Notes under the pieces: generated by a model
Seen by the model: only the letters and a program-made list of their open reading frames with translations
Databases searched by the model: none
What the model was told of the DNA's origin: nothing
Shown here: piece by piece, positions 1 to 11,092 of the stretch
Layout of the letters: every line of letters starts with the position of its first letter
How positions within the stretch are numbered: the stretch's first letter is position 1
Position numbers and translations under genes: made by a program
Origin: Hericium rajendrae
Taxonomy: Eukaryota > Basidiomycota > Agaricomycetes > Russulales > Hericiaceae
Length of the DNA stretch: 64,000 nt
Direction: 5' to 3'
NCBI GenBank assembly: GCA_033439255.1
Contig: CM065882.1
Location: forward strand, 3,283,197 to 3,347,196

Positions 1-1231
1 AGGAGACTGTAGCTGAGCATCGAGAACGGAGCGAGTGCAGTCGGTACCAGAGCTCAGGAGGGGTTTTATACGACGTTCACAAAATGTGAAACAGCTTTCG
101 ACATCCTCAGATCTTAGAAGAGAGCAATAGAGTTGCCAGAAGATTGACGGTTGCAAATCAGTCGGACGCAGACTTAGCGAGATCTCAGCGTCTGTTTCGC
201 GCCCATCCTGAGTAAGGTTGCGAGCGTGCCTCGACCTAATATGCCGCAATTGAAGTGATGATTGAATGGCCGGCAGGTACTGCATTGCGATTGGCATTGA
301 GATGGCTGGAAGAGGGTGTGATCCTGTGTAGGTGGTGGTGGCTTGCCAAGCGATCATGGCGAATGGACTTCGGCCTGATGATTGTCAGGTCTGTCAACGT
401 CACACGAAGTTGGAAGCAGCATGGAGGCGATGCGGAGCGCCAGAGGTTCTCGTGAGCTCGTAAGACGCCTGTAATTTGATCTCGCCAAATTGAGGTATTT
501 CTGCTTGCAGTTATAGACTTCCAAGGGGATGTGTACTGGAGACCATGCAACCATTCATACAGCAATGATGGGCCGCAATATCGCATATGCCGGGCCTGGA
601 AAGGGGAGAAGAGTCGCAGCACGCGGAATTATTATAGACTCAGGATGACGGATGACGGACTGGCCATCCTCTCCCAAGATGGATGTCCAAGTGCCGCAAA
701 AGCTCTGCGAGACCTAGCCAGGTGAAACCGACTGCGTCGGACGTCCCACTATTCGAAACATCAGGCCGCTATCTCCGGCCGCCTCTATTAGTGTATTTCG
801 TCAACCAAAAAGACCTATATGCATGCTTCGGGCTATCATTGCGTGAGCAGAGCTGAAGTCGCATCGTGAACTCCTTTGGTCGACTCAGTGCATAGCCACT
901 TACCTCAAAACCATGGATGGATTTGCAATCTTCACGATATCCTCTTCAGAACGTTGAAATTGCTATCGACGAAGAAGCGGTCAGAGGACAATCATCACGA
1001 CAGCTTGAAGCAAGAGGCAGAACGAAGGCAAGACGGAGGCAGAACCGTAACAAGAACGTTGCTCGGCAGATGCCGAAGTGTGCCGAGGCGTCGGCGGCTA
1101 GATACTAGCAGTCCCAAATACCTCTTCCTCCCAGGTTCTGCCTGATACCCGCAGTCTCTTTCGCTCTTTTATTGACGACATTCACGGCATCGACGGCCAT
1201 TCTCTCTGTACAACCAAACACGCAGGGAGAT
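1..1231. other. Intergenic, no supported gene
   Basis: Several short open frames exist on both strands, but none shows a recognisable domain or joins through plausible splice sites. It probably holds the 5' flank of the BAR-protein gene that starts at 1232. A missed exon of a gene lying to the left of the window cannot be excluded. Confidence 0.5.
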
Positions 1232-4200
1232 ATGGCCCAGACTAGTACTTCGATCCAGGCCATTGCTGACCGGCCTGACATTCACAAGTGCTGCCGCTCG
1301 CTCGAAGCTGTAGTCAATCTGCTCAATGACTATACGGAAGCAGCGAGGGCAGTGGTGACGCTGCAGAAGAAACTGGCAAAGGCTCTTAGAGAAGCTGCTG
1401 GGTTGAAAGCTACGGGCGACATTCCAGGTGCGCTCCGTTCTTTAGTTCTTCAGGTTACGCTTCCCGTGCTCGCGCAGTTCGCGTCGACTGTTGGCTTGAC
1501 AACCATTCTGTATTCTATACTCATAATGTGATTTTGGTTCAGGGAACACGTTCAGTGTAAGCGCGGGGTTGTTTGAGGTGCTTTCGGACGTCGACGGCAA
1601 GTTCGCGAAGCTGGTGGACAAGGAATGCGATGCTGTGAGCGGTGAGGTGCGAAAGTGGTTCAAGAAACTCGCTGTATGTGCCTCGCTCCATTCAGTGGAT
1701 CGGGTCTTGAAACCCGTCCCCTTTGCTTTTACTTCGGGCTGCAGAAGGAAGAGAAGGCGCACGATGACAAGATAAACGCTGCGAACGCTAAAATCAAGCA
1801 GGCTGGTGCGCTCTGCTGACGAATGCATGATCCTTCATATGTTCATAGGGAGGCTCTATCATCTTCTGTGTAGGTCAAAATTATGAGAAGAAGGCGAAGA
1901 AAACTGCGTACGATGCGGCGGATGAACATGCGCGTTATATCGCACTGCTTTCGTCTCTAGGTCCAGAGGTACAACAAGAAAAATAGTCAGTGTTGCAGAA
2001 ATTGCATTCGATCTTCAACTCAGTCGGGTACTAATTATCCGTGCCTTCAGCAACCACGCTCTCAGCATCTCTCAACGCAATACCTCCATCACATACACTG
2101 TGGCTGGCACTCTCGCCCGTGTCGCAGACGCCGAATGGCTCCGCGTGAGTGAGAACGTGCGTCGCTTTGCCCCATTGATCGGTCAGGTGGGCGAATGGCG
2201 CGCATTATGTGAGGGTGGTTGGACCGGCAGCATACCCGCAAATCTACCAGACGTGGATGCCCAGAATAATGGACATATGCTGTTACCGGGGCAAGTGCAG
2301 CAGCTACTTCAGAATGGCGAAGGTCGTCCAGCTGCAGATGGAGGATATGCAGCAGAGGCACCCTCTCATCGGAATCAAGGTACAGACAGGCTTGAATGCA
2401 TACATTTCATTTCGTACGAGTACCCTAACTGACTTTGATGATGTCTTGACGTCAGATCGTCGACCATCTCCTGTGCCTCTTTATAATACGCCGCCGCAGG
2501 GTGTCGGGCAAGAAGCCGCAACTGATTCTGCGATGAGTAATCCCGATGACGCTGTTCAGTCCGATGTGCCTCCCAGTGGTACCGATACGCTCGCACGTCC
2601 GGAGGCCCGTCCAGCAAGCCGTTCTGGTGATCGCAACCGTGAGCCTCAATCAATCTCAACCTCCCTTGCGTCATTTCCCTCCCCGCCCACGCACTTCCCC
2701 ATCCCGCCTGTCTCCGCCAGCAGTAGCAAGCCCGGCACGCCCGTCACTGAATCACCTCTCACCTTGAACCGAGATTTAGCGCCCCTGCGTGACGCGAAGG
2801 GCCAACGCGCGTCTGGCTCCAGTTCCGATGCATCGCATTCATCGCCTGGCTCGAGCGGCATCGCTCCGGCGCCAGCCCTTTCCAAAGTGGATGAAGCACC
2901 TGATCAAGAACGCTCGATGCCCCCTGGGCCTAGGAATGAGGCTGTTCTCGACACCCCGGCTTTGACAGATGGGTCAACGTCGCCGCCGACGCCACGCGCG
3001 GAGACGCCCGTGACACCACCTGCTTCAGGGGCTTATGCGTTCCCCACTCGTTCGGATGGAAAAGGCAAGCAAAGGGCGGGATTGGGTATTAACACTATTG
3101 TGGCTGAGCGCGCAGACGAGGGACAGCGAGAACCGGCCTCTGGGTCATCGCAGCCGAGCTCTTATCTCCCTCCACCAATTTCAACTAGCGCATCCACGTC
3201 GAATTCACGCTCCAGCTCTTATAATGCCAGTGGTGGCGGAGCGTTTAAGAAGGGGGATCACCTTGAGGAACGTGAGTTCGGCGTTGATAGAAATAGCGCG
3301 CAGCAGGACCAGGATCGAACGAGGAGCTTGGATGGTAGGCAAAGCAAGGGGGACAGAGTCGAACGGTCAGACACAATGCGCAGTACGACTAGTGGGACTG
3401 GAAGCATCGTCGCTCAAATGCGGCACAAGTATTCGTATAGCGTAAGTACCAGGATGGTTGTCACACTACGCGTGGGTCTTGACAACAGCTTTAGACAGGT
3501 CCGGCCTCCGTGCCACCGCGCGACGTCCCGCGATTACCACTTAGTGTCTCTCACCTCGCGAACAAGTATCAGTCGGTTGCCAGTCCTGTGGAGGCGTCGT
3601 TCTCGTTACCGACACCTGCTGCGCGGGGCAGACAGCAAACATCACCTGGAGACCCACGACGATCGTACGAAGTAGACAACGCTCCATCTCGCGTCCTTCC
3701 AACACCGCCAACCGCTATGGACGATTACTCCCGCCGGAGGCAGCGTATCGAAGAGCTGGAAGAGCTCGAGCGGCGCGAGCAGGAACTAGAGCTTCGTGCC
3801 CGTGAGCGCGGCCTCGAGATCCGTGCCCGCGAGCGGGAGCGCGTCGAGACCCTACGAGGCCGCGCTGGCGACGGATACTCTAGTGATACGTCGCGCTCGA
3901 CTCAGCCTCGCCCATACGCGCAGGCATACCCTCTCAGTCAAAGTCCCCAGCCGCGCTTCGAGCAGCCGCCATCGCTGGCTTCGCGGCATTCATATAGTAC
4001 CACTAGTCTTCCGCAGGCGCAGCCGCTTGCATCGCCCGCGTCGCGCCGATTCCCTCCGGAGCCTCCGTCAGCGCCGCAAACGCCACAACCGCATCCGCCC
4101 TCGTGCACCTGTCCTGCATGCACCGTCGCGCGCTATACCGCCGAGCCCGTCGCTGTCACTCCTGCTGGCAATGCACTGCGCCCACCCGAGAAGAAGGCCG

Positions 4201-4385
4201 GATGGCGTCGACGGCTGAGCATGCCTGTCATTGCATTCGCGAACGGCGATGCGAAGAAGAAGGACAACAATGCGGGCATGTATGCTGCAGGGATGGGCAT
4301 CGCCGGTGGAAAGGGCCTGGTCGGAGGTGGCCTGGAGCGGCTAGTGGAGGCGAACAGGAGTGCGGTGAGTTTTGGGCGGCGATAA
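1232..4385 (+). CDS. Ivy1-like BAR/IMD-type membrane-binding protein
   Basis: Seven exons (1232-1427, 1543-1673, 1745-1805, 1874-1985, 2051-2379, 2456-3441, 3495-4385) close in frame to 901 aa. The first ~260 residues are helical and charged, with stretches such as LQKKLAKALREAAGLKATGD and LSDVDGKFAKLVDKECDA and a block ending EWRALCEGGWTG. These resemble the fungal Ivy1-type inverted BAR domain, which in yeast binds phosphoinositides and Ypt7 at vacuole and endosome membranes. The middle is Ser/Pro-rich and disordered. A highly charged coiled coil (Glu/Arg, about residues 680-730) and a CTCPAC cluster near 809 follow. The ATG at 1232 was chosen because the frame upstream of it has no better start. 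Family assignment is from motif memory; another fungal BAR family is possible. Confidence 0.68.
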
Positions 4386-4779
4386 GACGTAGCGTGTCTG
4401 CATCTGCGTCTCGGTTTGTACATTTTTCTGGATACCCTGTCTGATACGCGAAGGTTCGAGTTCAGGGGAGGACTCTGGAGTGGCTGGTTGCGATTACCCG
4501 TTGTGCGTGATACCTTATTTAACTGTGTTCTGTTTCTGCCGTTGCATTGCTGTGCCTTTTTTTCAGACTTGTCACTTGTATTTCTATTTGATTACGAATG
4601 AGACACGACTGTCACGACTCCTTTCGTATCTTTCGATTGACAAGCAGTCTCTAGGATGATATCATCGGGGTCGTGCATTAGTCCGTTCATGGACGCCTGT
4701 CAATTATATCTACTTCGCCTCGTCGACGCGTCTGTCCCACCTCATCCCCGCTTTCTGCTCCCTACCCCCATCTAATAAT
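4386..4779. other. Intergenic
   Basis: 3' flank of the BAR-protein gene and upstream flank of the helicase remnant. It is T-rich and has no supported feature. Confidence 0.4.
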
Positions 4780-5860
4780 ATGCCATACGCTACTCGTCCA
4801 ATCTTTGGCGATCGTCAAGATTATCGCGATCTTCGCATGCTCAATCGTCGCAGAACAACAGTCACTCGGAATGGCCAAACTTTTGGTCTCTCACTAGACG
4901 ATTCTATTGCTCAGACTCTAAAGACGATATCGACGACACTCAATACCCATTTGCTACTGGGCATGATGCTTTGTATGCCTTCGCTCCACTTTCCATTCGA
5001 GATGCTTTGCGAAAACGAGGCTTCGTTCACTTTTATCATCCTGGAATGTCGAAAGGCTTTTGCGAACTTACCTTCAACAGTCTTATGACAGAGAATTCCG
5101 ACTGCCGCATTCTCTTTGCAACCAGCGATTTTGCTCTGGTGAGAGATTATTTTCCGCCATATATGCGCTGAAATAACAGCCTTCCGGTTCGTTACAGGGC
5201 CTCGATACCTTCAGATCGTCATTCAATATGGCTTGTCAATCTGTCAGCGAGCTCCTGCGGCGCTTCGCCCGCATTTCACGTCGCACGGGAACTGAGGGAT
5301 TCTGCTTGTTGATGTATGATCTTTGGCTTTCGAAGGATCGCGATGCTGTGATTGTGACCATTCTGCAGGAATGACCGATCTCGCTCCCTTCAACTTGCAG
5401 GCGTACTTCCCCGGACCTTTAGTCTCTCGTCTGCTGTTTGCGAAGAGGCCAGCACAGTACTCAAAACTGTATAGACCCGAATGGCGGCGGCCTCATATGT
5501 CAAGAATGCTTCAAGACTGGCGACGATCACTGGAGTCTCAAGACCCTGCGGACCTCTTCTCGCACATTCAGCAGTTCCAGCTTCAAGTTGACGCGAAGGC
5601 AGATGGTGGAAGCCCGAGTACGAGGCAGCATGAGCACAGGAAAAAGCGGCGAGAGGCATCACCTGTAATCCTAACAGAAGAAAGACGGCGGGCAATGTAG
5701 GACGGCACCAAGAGGTTGCTAGTAGTGACGAAAGTGATGAGGATGGTGCAGTCTATGAAGGCGATGAGGAAGATGCTCAGCATGACGTTGAAGAGCATCT
5801 GCAGAAGCGTGTACGGCTAGAACCCAGGTTCATACTAACCGACGCTCCAATGGGCGAGTA
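4780..5860 (+). pseudogene. Decayed RecQ-like DEAD/H helicase fragment
   Basis: One frame reads VHFYHPGMSKGF, then ILFATSDFAL, and across a plausible intron (about 5138-5198) GLD and QSVSELLRRFARISRRTG. This follows the RecQ-type helicase C-terminal order: a YHAGM-like motif, an ATSAFGMGID-like motif and a degenerate QR-GRAGRD motif. The N-terminal ATPase half (Walker A and DEAH box) is absent. After 5360 the frame is lost and the homology-like signal moves between frames. No intact model could be built, so it is treated as a relic of the helicase families that expand in agaric genomes. It lies next to the dispersed repeat at 6074. Confidence 0.45.
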
Positions 5861-6073
5861 GCTGCGTATATGACCTTTGTTATTCGGATGAACGTAATCT
5901 TCCTGTGTACGCACTTTGACTCCGGGTAATTGTACCCATGTTTAGATCGATACTGTATACTATAGCATCAACTTCATGTGGACTCGTATGAAACTCATTG
6001 ATGCATACAGCTATGTTCCATGTGATATTAGTCATGGAGTCTAGCATGAAATGGGTGCTTCGAGCCTTGACTA

Positions 6074-7205
6074 CACTCAAACCATGCTATGGTGCATCAA
6101 CTATATTGCTTGACAATAGTATGGCACCGTAAAAAAGTAGATGAACTATCGTGATCTGCCCTGGTACGTAGATACGGAAGAGAGTAGATGATGATGGGAA
6201 AATGACCTGGGGTAATTGATTTGCAAATCACAACTGGAACCCATAATGGGAACCAGTGCACTCTTAGAAACCACGTCGGACCACACGAGGCAGTCACGGA
6301 CAGAGCTCCTTCAATAGGTAATCACCTCAAAGAAAGGGTGAAGTAAGACGGCCCGATACGTATTTCGCAAGGGCATCATCGCAGCAAAGTGCTGCTCCCC
6401 CTGGGCGGGGTGGCCGATGGCTGCCAGGAGAAGGCGCTTGAACCAACGGCAGGGGTGGCCGTGCGACAGATCGGGACGTCGCGCGGCGGACATGACCTGG
6501 GGTAATTTATTTGAACAGTGCAGAATCCGGTCATCACTGACGAAAGATATAACATCAACATAATGAAGCACCACGTTGGAGAAGACAGCCTTACGGGGGT
6601 TAGCCGCCAAGGTCCAGATTCTGCGAAATACATGGAAATCCATGCATGGTCTTCAGCTCTACTGGCACAAGATAAGCAATGATCAAGACAATAGGCGGCG
6701 GAAGAGCATACCAAGCGACGGTTTTAAAGGGAAATACGTCGTGGAGGCAGAAATGGCTATCCAACACCAATCAAGGTGTCGACTGAAGAGTATCATTGCA
6801 TGAGACGGATGTTCAAAGGCGGACATTGGATGGAAAAGCGCACCTCTCGATAAGACGGACAAGCCGTCTAGAGGTGAGAGGCCCTACTCTCCCGTATCTT
6901 GAGGAGTCGGATCCTGAAGCTGTGGCTGATATGACCGGGCGGTAACAGTCGAGTGCGAATGCCTGCGAGCACTGGCGGTCCTCCACTTGGTGGGGTCGTC
7001 GAGACTCGCGGCGTTAACGCATTCGGGCTGCACCAGCGTGTTCGGAACTTGAGGCAGGCCTTATATACCTTCATCGGCAATTGCCGTAACCAATCAAGCT
7101 GCGGATGCGCCTGCGGAACTCAAACCAAAGTTCTGCAGATCTATGTAGAGTCCTGCGATGTCATCAGGCCGGTGCGGTTGTTAACAGGCCGCTCTTGGAC
7201 GTTGC
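6074..7205 (-). repeat. Dispersed ~1.1 kb repeat, copy 1
   Basis: This copy is a diverged reverse complement of 22745-23903. Shared landmarks in order are the TATATAAGGCC box, a CTGGTGCAGCCCG block, TGTTACCGCCCGGTC, an AGACGG/CCGTCT hairpin, and two copies of the 16-bp motif ATGACCTGGGGTAATT at 6202-6217 and 6492-6507. Orientation is set by the TATA-like box, so this copy reads on the minus strand. It has no long open frame, so it looks like a non-autonomous element or solo LTR. The ends are approximate and no clear target duplication was seen. Confidence 0.75.
6841..6876. repeat. Hairpin inside dispersed repeat, copy 1
   Basis: CACCTCT pairs with AGAGGTG at the ends, and inside them AGACGG pairs with CCGTCT around a 5-nt ACAAG loop, with a 5-nt bulge on the left arm only. 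The inner stem is conserved in copy 2 (23061-23090). Confidence 0.7.
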
Positions 7206-7466
7206 ACATATTTCACTTTGGAGATAGACTCAGTTTCGCATTGAGGAACGAATGGGCTACGGATGCGCCTGACACTTGCTCGTACAAGAAACACAAGCTC
7301 ACGCCAAAGGAATACACCATTTGAACCCGTCTTCGAACTACACCATGGCGGCTGAATGTCTGATATGCACATCCAAGCCTCTCGTGAGGCGGCTGCGTGA
7401 ATGTACACCTCCCAAATATATACATAAACACTTTACATGGCGAACATCGAAGCGCCGACCTCCGCT

Positions 7467-10400
7467 TCAGTTGAGCTTATACCCCGTACTGATGCTCGGC
7501 GGCAGATCCTCCGGCCCCGTGCCCCAGCTTGACGGTTCCGGGCCGAGCTCGAGCTCGAGGGTGCCGCCCTTCACGAAGATGTCGTGCGTGATGAAGTTCT
7601 TCGTGTACGGCCGCCCGTTGAGCGTCGCGCGCTGCACGTACTTGTTGTGCGTCGCGCCGTCGAAGCCATGCGCAACGATGCGCGCGGTCGTTCCCGTGAC
7701 CTCGTTCGTGATGCTGATCGCGGGGAAGAGCGGCGTCGAGATGAGGTAGACGTCCTGCCCCGCGACGGGTAGATCCCAAAGGCGCCCCACACGACGAACG
7801 CGCCCATCGCACCGCTGCACACGCTCCTATGAGCCGCGCGCACGCCGGCAGAGGAGCAGAACGCACCTGTCGTCGTTGCCCGGCAGACCCGTGACGGCCG
7901 TGCTGTAGTTCTGCGCAAGGATCATGAGCACGCGGTCGACCGTGCGACTCGGCGCGCCGCCGTAGTTGTACAGGAACGCGAGCAGGAATGCGGGCTCGTC
8001 GCCGATGTCGAGGAACAGGTTGTCCCAGCCGGCGTCGAGGCGGTCCACGAACGTTTGCGCGCCGCTCATGAGCCCGATGAGCCGCGCCATGTCATGCGGC
8101 GCATAGAAGGAGTACTCCCACGAAGACGCCTCATAGAACTCGCCGCCCGTCGGGTTGAGGAAACAGTCTGTGTGGCCGAGGACGGGCGAACAGTGCCGTG
8201 GGTCGACGAACACGAACTCACCGGTCTGCGCCGCATCAGGTGCGCTGTTCATCGTGCGGAAAGTCAGATAACGCACCTCAAGACGCGGCTGGATGAAGCC
8301 GCTGTAGCCCGTGTTGTTCACGCTCGGGTCCCACAGGTTCGCCCAGTCCCCGGAAGCGTTCACATACGTCGTGTAGTCAGCCGTCTTGCCGAGGCCCTGT
8401 GCGACGAGCGCAATGCTGAAGTCGTTGTATGCGTACTCGAGTGTGCGCGACGCAGAGCGCCCAGGCGTCGCGCCAACCGGGAGCGGATCCGTCGTGTCCC
8501 CTTGGGGAACGTAGTGGAGCTTTGCGCGGGAGATGATGCCCCCTCGGCCCTCGACGCCCCAGTTCGGCGGTGGCACGGTCGCATCCTTGACCATCTAAAC
8601 GCGCCGCGGTGTGAGTGACGACTGAGGGCATAGGTCCAGACAACACACCGCTTCATAGCCTGTTTGCCAGTCGATACCTGCGTTGATACCCTTGAGGAAG
8701 CTGTCCGAGAGTAAGCTATCCGCGTTACTGCCCTAAACATTTAAAACGAGGTCAGGCCTGAGACACGATGTCCATTGTCGAACGCGTACGCACACCCTGA
8801 GTAAAACCCTGGTCCAACGACATCCTGCAATCCGGCAAGAATCCCGTGTGCCTGTACACATCTACGCACGATCATCAACATTTCTAATAGGCCAGCAGAG
8901 ATGCCATTATATGCACCAATGAGAGCCCGGACTATCTCAGCCTGCGCCGCCGGCTGCGTGATCGCATAGAGCGGATGCACGGTGCGGAAGCTGTCCCAGA
9001 TGCAATAGTAGCTATCGTAGAACGGCTCCGTGCTCTCCCAGAGCGGGTTATCGCCCGTCACGTTGATCGGCGAGATGTAGCTGCGGTACAACTGTCCCAT
9101 ATCAGTCTCATCCAACGTTAACGCAAGAAAGAATGGAAGCTATGCACCGACGACCAGAAGAGCTCGTTCCGGTCATGCGTGACACCGGCCAGGTCGACCT
9201 GCACGGTGCCCAGCGCGTCGTTCCACTGCGCTCGCGCGGCGGCTTTCGTTGCATCGAAGCCCTTGGTCGAGATGTCGGGGATCTCCGCCTCGGCGTATTG
9301 GCATGCGCGGGCTTCCGAGATGAACGACACGCCGATGCGCGTCGTAAATATGCCGGCCTCGGCCTGAAGTGCGGCGGGCGAGAGCTGCAGCAGCGCACCA
9401 GAGGCTATTGGGGGCGGCAGGGGCAGGCCGATTAGGTCTGCGCCGGGGGGAAACGCAGGGGACGTACGTTCGGCGTTGATGGTGAGGGAGGTACTGTTCG
9501 TGATTCGCGAGTCTTCATAGATCACGACGGAGTCGACGCCGGGGGCATCCAGGCAGAAGAAGACCTGCGGGATGGATCCAGTCAGAGGGGCGCGCTGCTA
9601 GCGTGGAGAACACATACGTCGTACGTGCCGATACCAAAGCTAGGGTGGAACTGGCCCCCGCCTGTGACGCGTACCGCCTGGCCTGCCGACGCATCTGAGG
9701 CATTGCTAGCGCGGCGGTGGCTCGCTTGCAGCGTCTGCAGTGTGATTGTGCCATTATCAAACGAGTGCGAGAGGTCGTTAGTAAGATCGACGAGGAGCGC
9801 CGCAGGTGCGGAGGTCGAATGGTACGTGATACGGTGGATGGCAGTGTGGGCTGTCACCGTGACTTCGGCAGTGAGATTGCTACCGAGACCAATGGAGAAG
9901 TATCCGGGAGATGTGGCTTTGGGGACATAAGCAGGAAAAATAGATGCGAAGAGGCATAGCACCTACAGACGTTGCTCCCGGGAACGGTGCGGCTGGATTC
10001 GTCGATCACGCAGGCGTTCGCGGCAACGTCGCAGAACATGGGAAGGATCTTGAAGTTTCCAAGCGACGCGCCTCCGCCGGTGCCATCGTCATGTCTACAG
10101 CACGTTTAGATTCAAAGCAACGCGTCAAGACGCGTCGACGACTCACAACTGCGAGATGCCACGGATACGGGAACCATCGGAGACGAAGCCGCCTTGGTTG
10201 TCGCCGCTGTCCGAATCAGCAACGGCTGTTACAGACCATAGGTCAGGCCATAAGTCAAGTGAGGGGGTCCCCATCAAGGGAGAGATCGGACGTATCGGCT
10301 ATGAACGTGGGGGGTGGGTAACAAGCATACCTTTCACAGACCCGAAAGGAAGAGTTGCGCCGGCAAAGACGTGTCCGCCGTTGGCAGTGCCGATAAGCTG

Positions 10401-10599
10401 GTTCACTGCAATTGATTAGGCTAAATGAGCGTCGGCTCGAGGGAAAAGACGCGTCTGGACACGCACCATATTGTGCAGGATCTGCGGCAGCACCAGGAGG
10501 GCTGTGGGGACGATCAAGCGTACCTGCCGCGCGAGCGCGAGGCACGTCAGCCACGGCCAACGCCACAAGGGTAGAGAGGAGGGTGCCCTGGAGGAGCAT
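7467..10599 (-). CDS. GH92 alpha-1,2-mannosidase, secreted, with a frameshift
   Basis: Eleven exons (10467-10599, 10331-10405, 10147-10225, 9967-10094, 9618-9916, 9148-9564, 8917-9091, 8794-8861, 8649-8732, 7867-8594, 7467-7814) would give 844 aa if one base were restored. A hydrophobic N-terminus suggests secretion. GH92 hallmarks are LIGTANGGHVFAGATLPFG, HDDGTGGGASLGNFK, NPLWESTEPFYDSYYCIWDS, GFTQGGSNAD and LPGNDDSGAMGAF. The family consists of calcium-dependent exo-alpha-mannosidases acting on N-glycans or fungal mannans. In exon 11 the frame breaks at 7766-7770: GIYP is in one frame and VAGQDVYLIS in another, consistent with one base missing from a short C run. As read, translation ends at 7571 and the last ~100 family residues are replaced. 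This is a recent mutation or a base error. Confidence 0.9.
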
Positions 10600-11092
10600 G
10601 AGAAATCACGGCCTCGAGAAATAGAACCAGGGGCAAACGTCGGCGACCAAGGGCTGGTGAAACCCGATGCATGGTGGTTCATTTTATAAGATACCACCCA
10701 GCAGAATGCAGATGAACGTGTCTTGATAGGAACGGTGGACATTGAGGGACGCGAACGACTTCTCGAAGATACCTTTCGCTTGCTGGCACGCTGATCAGAA
10801 CCAGTCGCGGAGACAAGGCGCTTACCCGACGCGTGATGCCTTCTCGGAGTCGTAGCCACGTGCATCGCGCACTCAGTCACCAGCCCTCTTGCGGACCGTC
10901 ATCTGCAGCCTCTACCATCTGCACTCACTGTGCCTTTGCAGAATAATCAGCATCCCCATTTCCCTGCTGCCGCCAACGACATCCCATGACAATGCACCAT
11001 AAGGCTGCATCCTTGGCGCATTCGCTATAAATCCATGGCCCGCCGGCATCATATGCCCAGCGGGAAACGCGTGGTTCCGTGAGAAGAGCACT
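10600..11092. promoter_or_regulatory. Divergent promoter region between two GH92 genes
   Basis: These 493 bp separate the two start codons. A TATA-like TTATAAAA on the minus strand (10682-10689) lies about 85 bp upstream of the minus-strand start. No comparable box is evident for the plus-strand copy. Confidence 0.5.
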
